From NCBI GenBank assembly GCA_946221385.1, contig CAMIGX010000010.1:1-58407 (forward strand): a stretch of DNA of 58,407 nt, given 5' to 3'. This document shows, piece after piece, positions 42,129-50,425 of this stretch. The translations under genes were made by a program, and so were the position numbers. This DNA is from an uncultured Propionimicrobium sp. (GTDB lineage Bacteria > Actinomycetota > Actinomycetes > Propionibacteriales > Propionibacteriaceae). Position 1 is the stretch's first letter. Each line of letters begins with the position of its first letter. The notes under the pieces are model-generated. The model searched no databases. It saw only the letters and a list, made by a program, of their open reading frames with translations, and was not told where the DNA came from.

Positions 42129-42264
42129 CCTCACCGACCGAAGCACAAATTGCTAGCTGGATCAGCCTTGCGAGTTGGGTGGAGTTGGGTAGCTTAGGCT
42201 GCATGTTCGCCGACGAGTTGAGCTGCACCCAGCGGCCAGCAGCACCTCAACCTGGGTGGCCGCG

Positions 42265-43419
42265 ATGAGCTTGTTGGAGTGGCCGGGATTGCTGCATGTG
42301 CATCGCGATGGCAAAGAAATCGTGGCCCGTTTCGCCCGTCCTATGCGGGTCATTTGCACCGAGCCGGCCGCGGGCGGCATCCGTGATGATGTCACAGCCT
42401 GCTACGGCCATCAGCTTTGCGAGGCCGCGGGCGCAGAGCATGAGGCGATTCGTCAACCGCATCTAGACCAACTTCATCTCGACCGCTGCGCGCGACTAGG
42501 CGTCGATCCGATGACCACCATCGGCCTAGCGACGGCAGCAAATGTGCGCTGTGCAGGCGTCGCGACAGCGAGCTTTGCGGGCCTTGAAGTGGCTGCGGTG
42601 TGCACTGCTGGGGTCGAAGGCAATGCGCTTTGCGCTGGCGATCCAAGCGGATTTCACGAGGTCGATGGACGCATCGAGTTGCTGGATACCTCACTGCCGC
42701 CGACCGGCACCATCATTTCGATGGTCTTCGTCAACCAAGAACTGACTGCTGCTGCACTGACGCGAGCCGCCGTCACAGCTACGGAGGCAAAGGCCGCTGC
42801 GCTGCGCGAGCTGCTGGTCGGTTCGCGCTATAGCAGCCGGCAAGCGACCGGCACCGGATCGGATCAGCTGTTGATCGCCTGCCCGCGCGGTGACGAATTT
42901 CCGTTGACGGAAGCTGGCGGACACGCGAAATTGGGCGAACTGATCGGTCGCTGCGTCCATGACGCGATCGTCGAAGCCCTTGACCTGCAAAATTCTTTGA
43001 CAGCCACGAAATGCAGATCGCTGACGACGCAGCTGGCCCGATTTGGAGTCAGCAAGGCCGGCTTGATCGCTGCGGCTGACGAACTACTCAGCCCGCCGCG
43101 GGCCGACTTCTTCACAGCGAATTTCCTCAGCGTCGACCGAGATCCCTTCGTCGTCGCAGCAGCGGCAGGGCTAGCTACGATCGCCGACCAGCTCGAGTGC
43201 GGAATCTTGCCAGCCAGCGCAGCCGAGGAACTCGCGCAGTGGACTGGCGCGCAGTTGGCGCACGCCGCGGCGCTGGGTGACGGTGACCTAGCGCAGTTTC
43301 TAGCGGAACTGACCGGAGCTCATTTCGACGTGCCAACGTTGACTGCGCGAGCCATCTGTCTGGGATTTAGCCACAAATGGGATCGCCTAGATGGCGTTCT
43401 AGATTCGTCACTGGGCTGA
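42265..43419 (+). CDS. cbiZ: CbiZ-like adenosylcobinamide amidohydrolase family protein
   Basis: 384 residues from the ATG at 42265 (a GTG 9 bases earlier is in frame). The first 220 residues carry the CbiZ family signature: GLATAANV, VCTAGVEGNALCAGDP, GTIISMVFVNQELTAAALTRAAVTATEAKAAALREL, then SSRQATGTGSDQLLIACPRG and GGHAKLGELIGRCVHDAIVEAL. CbiZ removes the aminopropanol arm from cobinamide or pseudo-cobalamin so cells can remake B12. The last 140 residues are an extra domain I do not recognise. It stands alone between pyrD and carB, an unusual site, and no B12 riboswitch is visible. MetH is an obvious consumer of cobalamin. Confidence 0.78.
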   Translation: MSLLEWPGLLHVHRDGKEIVARFARPMRVICTEPAAGGIRDDVTACYGHQLCEAAGAEHEAIRQPHLDQLHLDRCARLGVDPMTTIGLATAANVRCAGVATASFAGLEVAAVCTAGVEGNALCAGDPSGFHEVDGRIELLDTSLPPTGTIISMVFVNQELTAAALTRAAVTATEAKAAALRELLVGSRYSSRQATGTGSDQLLIACPRGDEFPLTEAGGHAKLGELIGRCVHDAIVEALDLQNSLTATKCRSLTTQLARFGVSKAGLIAAADELLSPPRADFFTANFLSVDRDPFVVAAAAGLATIADQLECGILPASAAEELAQWTGAQLAHAAALGDGDLAQFLAELTGAHFDVPTLTARAICLGFSHKWDRLDGVLDSSLG

Positions 43420-43420
43420 C

Positions 43421-43447
43421 GGTTCGACGGCACCGGGCCGCCGAACC
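43421..43447. terminator. Candidate convergent hairpin between cbiZ-like gene and carB
   Basis: GGTTCG (43421-43426) pairs with CGAACC (43442-43447), extended inside by ACGGC/GCCGC pairing. It lies between convergent stops at 43419 and 43465. There is no U-run on either strand, so efficiency is doubtful. Confidence 0.45.
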
Positions 43448-43464
43448 ACGCCAGACAGCTCCCC

Positions 43465-46400
43465 TCAGTTCAGCTCGCTATTGATCTGGCTAGCCCACTC
43501 CTGCAAGGGCCGGACCTGGACGACGCCGCCGATCATCGCGTCAATACCAGATACTGCAGCGGCCAAGCCCTGCACCGTGGTGATGATCGGCACCTGATGC
43601 AAGACCGCCTGGGTACGGATTTGGTAGCCGTCCTCGCGGGGATCGCCGCCCTTGGTCTTGCCGGTCGGGGTGTTGAAGATCAAGTCGATCTGTCCGGCTG
43701 CGATCAGCTGGGTGATCGTCGGTTCTCCGTCAGGGCCAGGACCAGCGGAGTGTTTACGGACCGCCAGTGCAGGCACATTGTTGCGGCGCAATACCGACGC
43801 CGTGCCTTCGGTAGCCAGCACAGTGAAGCCTAAATCGGCGAGTCGTTTGATCGGGAAGATGACGTTGCGCTTGTCGCGATTGGCCACTGAAACGAAGACC
43901 GTGCCAGCGGTCGGCAGCGCACCATAGACGGCAGCCTGCGATTTCGCGAACGCTTCACCGAAGTTCTCGGCCAAGCCCATGACTTCACCGGTCGAACGCA
44001 TTTCCGGGCCCAAGACGGCGTCGATGTTGCCACCTTCGGCGGTGTGGAAGCGGTGGAAGGGCAGCACGGCTTCTTTCACTGCGATCGGCATGCCTGGCCA
44101 GTCGGCTGCGCCGTCACCGTCGGCGCGCAGCATGCCAGCTGCGCGCAATTCCGCAATCGTCCTGCCCACCATGATCAAGGTCGCGGCCTTAGCCAGCGGG
44201 GTGTTGGTGGCCTTAGAGACGAAGGGCACCGTGCGGCTGGCGCGCGGATTAGCCTCCAGGACATGGAGCACGTCACCGGCTAGCGCGTACTGGATATTGA
44301 TCAGGCCACGCACGCCTACTCCCCTGGCGATCGCCTCGGTAGCGCGGCGGATCTCGTCGACCTCGGAGGAACCGAGCGTCACTGGCGGCAGCGAGCAAGC
44401 TGAGTCACCAGAGTGGATGCCGGCTTCCTCAATGTGCTCCATGATGCCGCCGATATAGAGCTCTTCGCCGTCAAACAACGCATCGACGTCGAGCTCGACG
44501 GCGTCATCCAAGAAGTGATCGACCAGCACCGGCAGTTCGGCGCTAATCAGCGTCGACTTGGCGATGTAATTCTCCAGAGCTTGCTCGTCATAGACGATCT
44601 CCATGCCGCGCCCGCCCAGCACATAGCTGGGCCGCACCAAGACCGGATAGCCGAGCTGATCGGCGATTTCACGAGCCTGTTCGAAGCTGGCCGCCATGCC
44701 GTGCTTGGGCGAAATCAGATCAGCTTCAGCAAGCACCTTGCCGAAAGCGCCGCGCTCTTCGGCTAGGTCGATCGCGTCAGCGGATGTGCCGATGATCGGC
44801 AGCCCGGCTGCCGTCAACTGCTGAGCTAGCTTGAGCGGGGTTTGCCCACCCAATTGGACGATCACACCCTCGACCGGTCCGGCTTGGCATTCAGCGTCAT
44901 AGATCTCGGTGACGTCTTCGAAGGTCAGCGGCTCAAAGTAGAGCCGGTCAGAGGTGTCATAGTCGGTCGAGACGGTCTCTGGATTGCAGTTGACCATGAT
45001 CGACTCATAGCCGGCCGCGCTCAGCTCCATCGCAGCATGCACGCACGAATAGTCGAATTCCACGCCTTGGCCGATACGGTTCGGTCCGGCGCCCAAGATG
45101 ATGACGGCAGGCTTTTCGCGCTTGCTGACTGTGGTCTTGCCGACATAGCTGGAATATCGATAATTGCTGCGTTCGGCGTAACGGCCAGCAGCGGTGTCGA
45201 CGGCGCTAAAGACTGGCCGGACGCCCAAGTCGTGGCGAAGCTTGGCGATTTCTGCTTCGCTGACGCCACGAATGTCAGCCAATTGCTTATCGGAGATTCC
45301 GTTAACTTTGGCCTGACGCAGCAGGTCAGCGGTAACCGTTTCGGCAGCCCGGCAGGCTTCGCCGGCGTCAATGATCTGTTTGACCTGACCCAAGAACCAA
45401 GGGTCAATCAAGGTCGCCTGGTGCAACTCGTCGACCGTGGCGCCGGCACGCAAGGCCAAGCCGAGGTCAGCTAGCCGACCGTCATAGGGACGAGCGACCT
45501 GGGTGATCAGCTCCTGCTTGGCCGGTGGCTCGGTGGCGAAATCGAAATTGGCCTTCGCATCTTCCAGGCTGCGCAGCGCCTTGCCGAGTGCCTCTTTGAA
45601 ATCCCGGCCCAAGCTCATCACTTCGCCGACCGACTTCATGTGGGTGGTCAGGGTGTCTTCAGCCAGCGGGAACTTCTCGAACGCGAAGCGCGGCACTTTG
45701 ACCACGACATAGTCCAAGGCCGGTTCGTCCAGGGCAGTGGTCTGGCCGGTGATGTCATTTTGAATCTCGTCGAGGGTATATCCGACCGCCACCTTGGCCG
45801 CGATTTTCGCGATTGGATATCCGGTAGCTTTCGACGCCAACGCAGACGAGCGAGAAACGCGCGGATTCATTTCAATGACGATCATGCGACCGTCTGCGGG
45901 ATTGATCGCGAATTGAATATTGCAGCCGCCTGATTTGACACCGACACCGCGGATGATCGCATATCCGACTTCGCGAATATTAGCCAGTTCCTGTTCGCTC
46001 AGCGTCATCGCCGGGGCCACTGTGATCGAGTCACCGGTGTGTACGCCCATCGGATCGAAATTCTCGATGGTGCAAATTCGAATGACGTTATCTGCGCTGT
46101 CGCGCATCAATTCAAGCTCGATCTCTTTCCAGCCGACCACGGACTCTTCGATCAGCACTTCAGTCGCGGGGCTGGCGTCAAGGCCGATTTGACCCAATTT
46201 GCGCAGCTCGTCCACGTCGTGGGCGAAACCAGAACCTGCCCCACCCATGGTGAACGATGGCCGCAGCACCACCGGCAGACCGAGCTCTTCGGCGGCGGCT
46301 TCGATCTCAGCTAACGAATGACAGACGCGACTGCGCGCAGATTCCGCGCGGCCGAAGCTGAAATCGTCGAAACTGTCGACGACCTGCTTGAATTCGTCCC

Positions 46401-46785
46401 GGTCTTCGCCACGCTTGATCGCCTCGACATCCGCGCCGATCAACTCGACACCCAATCGATCCAGGACCCCAGCGTCGTGCAGCGCGACTGCGGTGTTCAA
46501 CGCGGTCTGCCCGCCGAGGGTCGCCAGCAGCGCGTCGGGACGTTCTTTCTCAATGACTTTGGTGACGAATTCTGGGGTGATCGGCTCGATGTAGGTAGCG
46601 TCAGCGAATTCCGGATCGGTCATGATCGTCGCCGGATTGGAATTGACCAAAATGACGCGATAACCCTCGTCGCGCAGCACACGGCAGGCCTGGGTGCCGG
46701 AATAGTCGAATTCGGCTGCTTGACCAATGACGATGGGTCCCGATCCGATTACCAAAATGGATTCAATATCGGTGCGCTTTGGCAT
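43465..46785 (-). CDS. carB: Carbamoyl phosphate synthase large subunit
   Basis: 1106 residues, full length. Two homologous ATP-grasp halves (GSGPIVIGQAAEFDYSG at the start, LGAGPNRIGQGVEFDYSC near the middle), an oligomerisation domain between them and the C-terminal MGS-like allosteric domain (VFVSVANRDKRNVIFPIKRL, LIFNTPTG). It makes carbamoyl phosphate for pyrimidines and arginine. A strong AGGAGG lies about 10 nt before the ATG, 25 bp after nusB. The small subunit gene carA, normally just upstream, is missing here together with pyrB, pyrC and pyrR. Confidence 0.97.
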   Translation of the reverse strand: MPKRTDIESILVIGSGPIVIGQAAEFDYSGTQACRVLRDEGYRVILVNSNPATIMTDPEFADATYIEPITPEFVTKVIEKERPDALLATLGGQTALNTAVALHDAGVLDRLGVELIGADVEAIKRGEDRDEFKQVVDSFDDFSFGRAESARSRVCHSLAEIEAAAEELGLPVVLRPSFTMGGAGSGFAHDVDELRKLGQIGLDASPATEVLIEESVVGWKEIELELMRDSADNVIRICTIENFDPMGVHTGDSITVAPAMTLSEQELANIREVGYAIIRGVGVKSGGCNIQFAINPADGRMIVIEMNPRVSRSSALASKATGYPIAKIAAKVAVGYTLDEIQNDITGQTTALDEPALDYVVVKVPRFAFEKFPLAEDTLTTHMKSVGEVMSLGRDFKEALGKALRSLEDAKANFDFATEPPAKQELITQVARPYDGRLADLGLALRAGATVDELHQATLIDPWFLGQVKQIIDAGEACRAAETVTADLLRQAKVNGISDKQLADIRGVSEAEIAKLRHDLGVRPVFSAVDTAAGRYAERSNYRYSSYVGKTTVSKREKPAVIILGAGPNRIGQGVEFDYSCVHAAMELSAAGYESIMVNCNPETVSTDYDTSDRLYFEPLTFEDVTEIYDAECQAGPVEGVIVQLGGQTPLKLAQQLTAAGLPIIGTSADAIDLAEERGAFGKVLAEADLISPKHGMAASFEQAREIADQLGYPVLVRPSYVLGGRGMEIVYDEQALENYIAKSTLISAELPVLVDHFLDDAVELDVDALFDGEELYIGGIMEHIEEAGIHSGDSACSLPPVTLGSSEVDEIRRATEAIARGVGVRGLINIQYALAGDVLHVLEANPRASRTVPFVSKATNTPLAKAATLIMVGRTIAELRAAGMLRADGDGAADWPGMPIAVKEAVLPFHRFHTAEGGNIDAVLGPEMRSTGEVMGLAENFGEAFAKSQAAVYGALPTAGTVFVSVANRDKRNVIFPIKRLADLGFTVLATEGTASVLRRNNVPALAVRKHSAGPGPDGEPTITQLIAAGQIDLIFNTPTGKTKGGDPREDGYQIRTQAVLHQVPIITTVQGLAAAVSGIDAMIGGVVQVRPLQEWASQINSELN

Positions 46786-46810
46786 TTAGGGGACCTCCTG
46801 CGAAATTGAA

Positions 46811-47425
46811 TTAGCTTGATTGTGTCGAGTCGACGATTTCAGCAGCGTCAGCTGTCTCATCTAATGCACGGTCGTTAATGGACGCCGCTTCCTCGGATGT
46901 ATTTTCTGTGCCGTCATTTTGTTCGATCCGTCGAGCCGCAGCCGACAGTAGACCGTTTAAGAAACGCGCGGAGTTGTCGGTGGAAAATTCGTCAGCCAAC
47001 CGCAGCGCTTCAGCGATGATGACCCCGGTCCGCCGGTCGCTATATCGCATTTCCCAGACCGCGATCCGGGCCAAATTTCGATCGATCGGCGCCATGCGTG
47101 CTACCGCCCAATCGCCGTCCGATGAAGAGACGATCAGCTGGTCAATCTCGTCACGATGCTCGCTGACGCCGCGCACAATGGCATGGGTCAACGGACGATC
47201 CTTAGCCGGCTCGACCGCTAGAGCCAGCTCGAGCAGCTCTGCCGGGTCAGCCTGGCGCAGCTCGGCTTGATAGAGCACGTCCAAGGCCAATTTACGGGCC
47301 TTGGTTTGCGCGCTGAGCGGCCGGGCTGCCAAGTCCTGGGTGGCGATCTTCACCGCACCCGGGAATGGCGGATGTTCGCCGGCCGCTAGCGGCAAGGCAG
47401 GCTCGTCGATTGACGAGTGCGTCAT
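46811..47425 (-). CDS. nusB: Transcription antitermination factor NusB
   Basis: 204 residues; the NusB fold is residues 39-170 (SAQTKARKLALDVLYQAEL, RMAPIDRNLARIAVWEMRY, IAEALRLADEFSTDNSARFLNGLL). An N-terminal extension of 38 residues and an acidic C-terminal tail of about 35 residues are extra. NusB binds boxA RNA with S10 and supports rRNA antitermination. The start shares a base with the efp stop (TGATG). The efp-nusB order is usual; carB follows directly. Confidence 0.94.
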   Translation of the reverse strand: MTHSSIDEPALPLAAGEHPPFPGAVKIATQDLAARPLSAQTKARKLALDVLYQAELRQADPAELLELALAVEPAKDRPLTHAIVRGVSEHRDEIDQLIVSSSDGDWAVARMAPIDRNLARIAVWEMRYSDRRTGVIIAEALRLADEFSTDNSARFLNGLLSAAARRIEQNDGTENTSEEAASINDRALDETADAAEIVDSTQSS

Positions 47426-47985
47426 CAGTTGACGCGGCCCAGGTAGTCGCCGTTGGCGGTCGAAACCTTGACGCGCTCGCCTTGGTTGATGAATAGCGGC
47501 ACCTGGATGGTCTTGCCAGTCTCGATGGTCGCCGGCTTGGTGCCGCCAGTCGAACGATCGCCTTGCAGGCCAGGCTCGGTGTAGGTGATCTCGACCTCGA
47601 TGCTGGCCGGCAGTTCGATGTATAGCGGGGTCTCCTCGTAGGTGGCGACGTTGATCGTCATGCCTTCCAGCAGGTAGTCCTTCGCGTCACCGACGGTCTC
47701 GGCTGGGATGGTGAGCTGTTCGTAGGTCTCAGTGTCCATTACGACATAGCCGGTGCCATCTTCGTAGAGGTACTGCATGTCGCGGCGGTCTACGGTCGCG
47801 GTGTCGATCTTGGTGTCGGCCGGGAAAGTACGGTCGACGACCTTGCCGTTGACGACATTGCGAATCTTGGTGCGCACGACTGTGTTGCCCTTGCCAGGCT
47901 TGTGGTGCTGGAACCACAGCACTTGCCACAGCTGGCCGTCCAGGTCGAGCACGGTACCGTTCTTGATGTCGTTGGTTGACGCCAC
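47425..47985 (-). CDS. efp: Translation elongation factor P
   Basis: 186 residues from a GTG at 47985 with GGAAGG about 8 nt upstream; this start gives the standard EF-P N-terminus VASTNDIKNG. Three beta-barrel domains are present. The tip loop reads HHKPGKGNTVVRTK, with a lysine at the position modified in other bacteria. EF-P relieves ribosome stalling at polyproline, which fits the Pro-rich repeat of the surface protein. No modification genes (epmA/B, earP, ymfI) are in the window. It lies 131 bp after the PaiB-like gene. Confidence 0.95.
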   Translation of the reverse strand: MASTNDIKNGTVLDLDGQLWQVLWFQHHKPGKGNTVVRTKIRNVVNGKVVDRTFPADTKIDTATVDRRDMQYLYEDGTGYVVMDTETYEQLTIPAETVGDAKDYLLEGMTINVATYEETPLYIELPASIEVEITYTEPGLQGDRSTGGTKPATIETGKTIQVPLFINQGERVKVSTANGDYLGRVN

Positions 47986-48116
47986 GAGATGCCTTCCGAT
48001 CGCCTCGAAATCCAAGCCATTTGCTTGGACGAAAATCTGTCTGCCCCGCGGCCGCTTCGCGTCGGTACTGCTTTGGGCGCGAAGCCGCCCGCGAAGGGCG
48101 CGTTCAACCCAGCATT

Positions 48117-48833
48117 CTAGCGGGCTGGCGGCGCCTGTCCCCAATCTTGACGCTGCGCTCTTGCCGAACGGGCTGCGCTGACCTTGTTTTCGCGCTCTTG
48201 CGCGTGCGGCAACGACACTTCGCGCAAGAATTGCGCAGTCTGTTCGCTATGGCCTTGGCCCATTAGCACCTCGGCGATCGATTTAATGTCTGCCGTCGAA
48301 CGGTTTTGGCTCATTTTGGCCTTGCCGATGATCTCGGTGACGCGCACCTCGACTCCCACGATGGCGCGCACCATCCGGCCGAATTTGTCGGCGCTGATCT
48401 TGGCCAAATCCCATTCCGGAGCTTGGGCTTCGACCAGTTCGGTCAGCGACGCGGCGATCCAGTCGGGATCGTCATGGGCGATCAGTTCGCCGCGCAGGTG
48501 CACCGTCAAATAGTTCCAAGTCGGCACGACGCCGACCGCACCGCGCAGATTTGGTCGCGGATCTTCGTTGGCTGCCATCCACTCGGGCGAGATATAGCTA
48601 TCAAAGCCGTGCACGATGACCAGCGCCGCCCCGGTGTGCTGCCATTGTTCATTGACGCGTGTCAGGTGCGTCTTCAAGGTGCCGAATTCGCCGTGTGATG
48701 GGTCATAGCTGAACGGCAAGAAAGTCGATTCCGGGCCGGCTGGGCCAACGGTCACCAGCTCTCCTGCGCCGCGGCTAGCGATCAACTGGGCGGCGCGCTC
48801 GGCGTCGAGCTCAAAATGTTTGGGGACGTACAA
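48117..48833 (-). CDS. PaiB-like FMN-binding family protein
   Basis: 238 residues with the PaiB/FMN-binding split-barrel signature: YVPKHFE at the N-terminus, FLPFSYDP, and VPTWNYLTVHLRG. B. subtilis PaiB is named as a negative regulator of sporulation and protease genes, but the fold is that of flavin-binding oxidoreductases, so a redox role is equally possible. Start is a TTG at 48833, 3 nt after the aroB stop and 9 nt after AGGACG; no ATG is available near the conserved N-terminus. It is embedded in the aroC-K-B to efp series, without clear functional relation to it. Confidence 0.85.
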   Translation of the reverse strand: MYVPKHFELDAERAAQLIASRGAGELVTVGPAGPESTFLPFSYDPSHGEFGTLKTHLTRVNEQWQHTGAALVIVHGFDSYISPEWMAANEDPRPNLRGAVGVVPTWNYLTVHLRGELIAHDDPDWIAASLTELVEAQAPEWDLAKISADKFGRMVRAIVGVEVRVTEIIGKAKMSQNRSTADIKSIAEVLMGQGHSEQTAQFLREVSLPHAQERENKVSAARSARAQRQDWGQAPPAR

Positions 48834-48836
48834 GAC

Positions 48837-49922
48837 TCAACGTCCTAACCCTCGATAGGCGTCATGCAAGATCGCGTCGTCGGGAGCTTCGATCAGCACC
48901 GGCTGTTGCATGCCGGCCAAGCCTATGAAGCGCAAGGCGTCGCCGCGGGTCTTCTTATCGCGAGCCATCAACGCGCGCAGCTGCGCAAAATCGGCGCGCT
49001 GATAGCTGGTCGGCAGGCCCAGCTCGGCGAGCAGTTCTCGATGCGTCTGGACGTCGTCAGCTGGCAGCCCAGCGATCCGATGTGACAACTCGGCTGCATA
49101 GACCATGCCGATCGCGATAGCTTCGCCGTGCCGCAATTGGAAGTCTTCGAAACGTTCGATCGCGTGCCCTAGCGTGTGCCCATAGTTGAGCAATTCGCGA
49201 CCAATGTGACCTGCTGTCGAGGTTCTTTCGCGCAGATCCCCGGCGACGATGCGAGCTTTGAATTCGATGCCCCAGGTGATCAGTTGCGTCAACTGTGAGC
49301 TAGCCGGATCACGCACTGCGGCAGGATCTTGCCTGATCAAATCAAGAATTCGCGGGTCATCGATGAAGCCTGCTTTGACGATCTCAGCCAGCCCAGAACT
49401 GACCTCGCGAGGCGACAATGTCGACAAGACTGCGCTGTCAGCGAGCACTGCGCGCGGTTCGTGGAAAGCCCCGACGAGATTCTTGCCTTCTGGCAGATTG
49501 ACTCCGGTCTTGCCGCCGACGGCTGCGTCCACCATGCCCAACACGGTCGTCGGAATGCTGACGAAATCGATGCCGCGCAACCAACAGGCGGCTATGAATC
49601 CGGCGAGGTCGGTCACCGCTCCCCCGCCTACCCCGATGATCAGATCGCTGCGGGTGAACCCCATTAATGCCAGCTGACTCCAGCAGCTCGCCGCGACGGT
49701 GGGCTGCTTTGCGTCCTCACCGTCGGGGACGATCAGCTCAGTCAGCAGCCGACCGCTATCGGTGATCAATTGTGCGATGTGACGCGCCAACGGCGATACG
49801 GACTGAGTCTGGACGACCGCGACTCGCTGCGCGTCGCCGAAAAATTCCGGCAGCCGATCAGCAGCATCCGGGGCGATGATGACCGGATAGGGACGCTCTG
49901 CTTGGACTTCTACGACGCTCAT
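48837..49922 (-). CDS. aroB: 3-dehydroquinate synthase
   Basis: 361 residues. NAD-binding IIGVGGGAVTDLAGFIAACWLRG, zinc-ligand regions around E in SGLAEIVKAGFI, HTLGHAIE and HGEAIAIGM. It cyclises DAHP to 3-dehydroquinate, step two of the shikimate pathway. Its ATG overlaps the aroK stop (ATGA), and the PaiB-like gene follows after 3 nt. Confidence 0.96.
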   Translation of the reverse strand: MSVVEVQAERPYPVIIAPDAADRLPEFFGDAQRVAVVQTQSVSPLARHIAQLITDSGRLLTELIVPDGEDAKQPTVAASCWSQLALMGFTRSDLIIGVGGGAVTDLAGFIAACWLRGIDFVSIPTTVLGMVDAAVGGKTGVNLPEGKNLVGAFHEPRAVLADSAVLSTLSPREVSSGLAEIVKAGFIDDPRILDLIRQDPAAVRDPASSQLTQLITWGIEFKARIVAGDLRERTSTAGHIGRELLNYGHTLGHAIERFEDFQLRHGEAIAIGMVYAAELSHRIAGLPADDVQTHRELLAELGLPTSYQRADFAQLRALMARDKKTRGDALRFIGLAGMQQPVLIEAPDDAILHDAYRGLGR

Positions 49923-50425
49923 TTGGCTACCTCCGCCAAGATCAGATCGACGACTTCCAGCGCAGACAAGTCGTCAGTGTCGATGCTCAGATCAGCGACT
50001 TGCGCATAAAGCGGTGCCCGAGATTGGTGCAACTGGGCGACTCGAGAGTGGACGTCGTCACCTGCCAACAGCGGACGATGAGCGGTCTGCCCGACTCGCA
50101 GCGTCGCTGACGCAGCATTGCAGCGCAACCAAATGACCCGCTGCTCATCGCTGCGCAACAGGGCGCGGAGCTGGTCATGCATGACCGCGCCACCACCCAA
50201 CGAGAGCACCCCAGGGCAGGCAAGCAATTCACTAATCACCTGATATTCCAATTCACGGAAATAAGGTTCACCGTGCTCGGCGAAGATCTGCGTGATTGGC
50301 ATGCCCGCGCACGCTTCGATCGCATCGTCGGCGTCCATGAACGCCGTCCCCAAGCGGTTGGCGAGCAGCCCGCCGACGGTCGTCTTGCCAGCAGCTGGTC
50401 CGCCGACCAGCACGAATTCAGCCAT
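49919..50425 (-). CDS. aroK: Shikimate kinase
   Basis: 168 residues from the ATG at 50425; an open frame upstream overlapping aroC has no similarity. P-loop GGPAAGKTTVG at 8-18, shikimate-binding DADDAIE and FRELEYQVI, and LSLGGGAV. It phosphorylates shikimate at the 3-position. It overlaps aroC by 8 bases upstream and aroB by 4 bases downstream, so aroCKB should be translated as a coupled unit. Confidence 0.95.
   Translation of the reverse strand: MAEFVLVGGPAAGKTTVGGLLANRLGTAFMDADDAIEACAGMPITQIFAEHGEPYFRELEYQVISELLACPGVLSLGGGAVMHDQLRALLRSDEQRVIWLRCNAASATLRVGQTAHRPLLAGDDVHSRVAQLHQSRAPLYAQVADLSIDTDDLSALEVVDLILAEVAK

Noticed and set aside
42064..42264. Cobalamin riboswitch before the CbiZ-like gene
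   Set aside because: The conserved B12-box and core blocks are not present on either strand; only generic hairpins are seen. The same is true upstream of metH.
47986..48144. Longer EF-P with 53 extra N-terminal residues
   Set aside because: The extension overlaps the PaiB-like gene and has no similarity to EF-P; the GTG at 47985 has a good ribosome site and gives the standard length.
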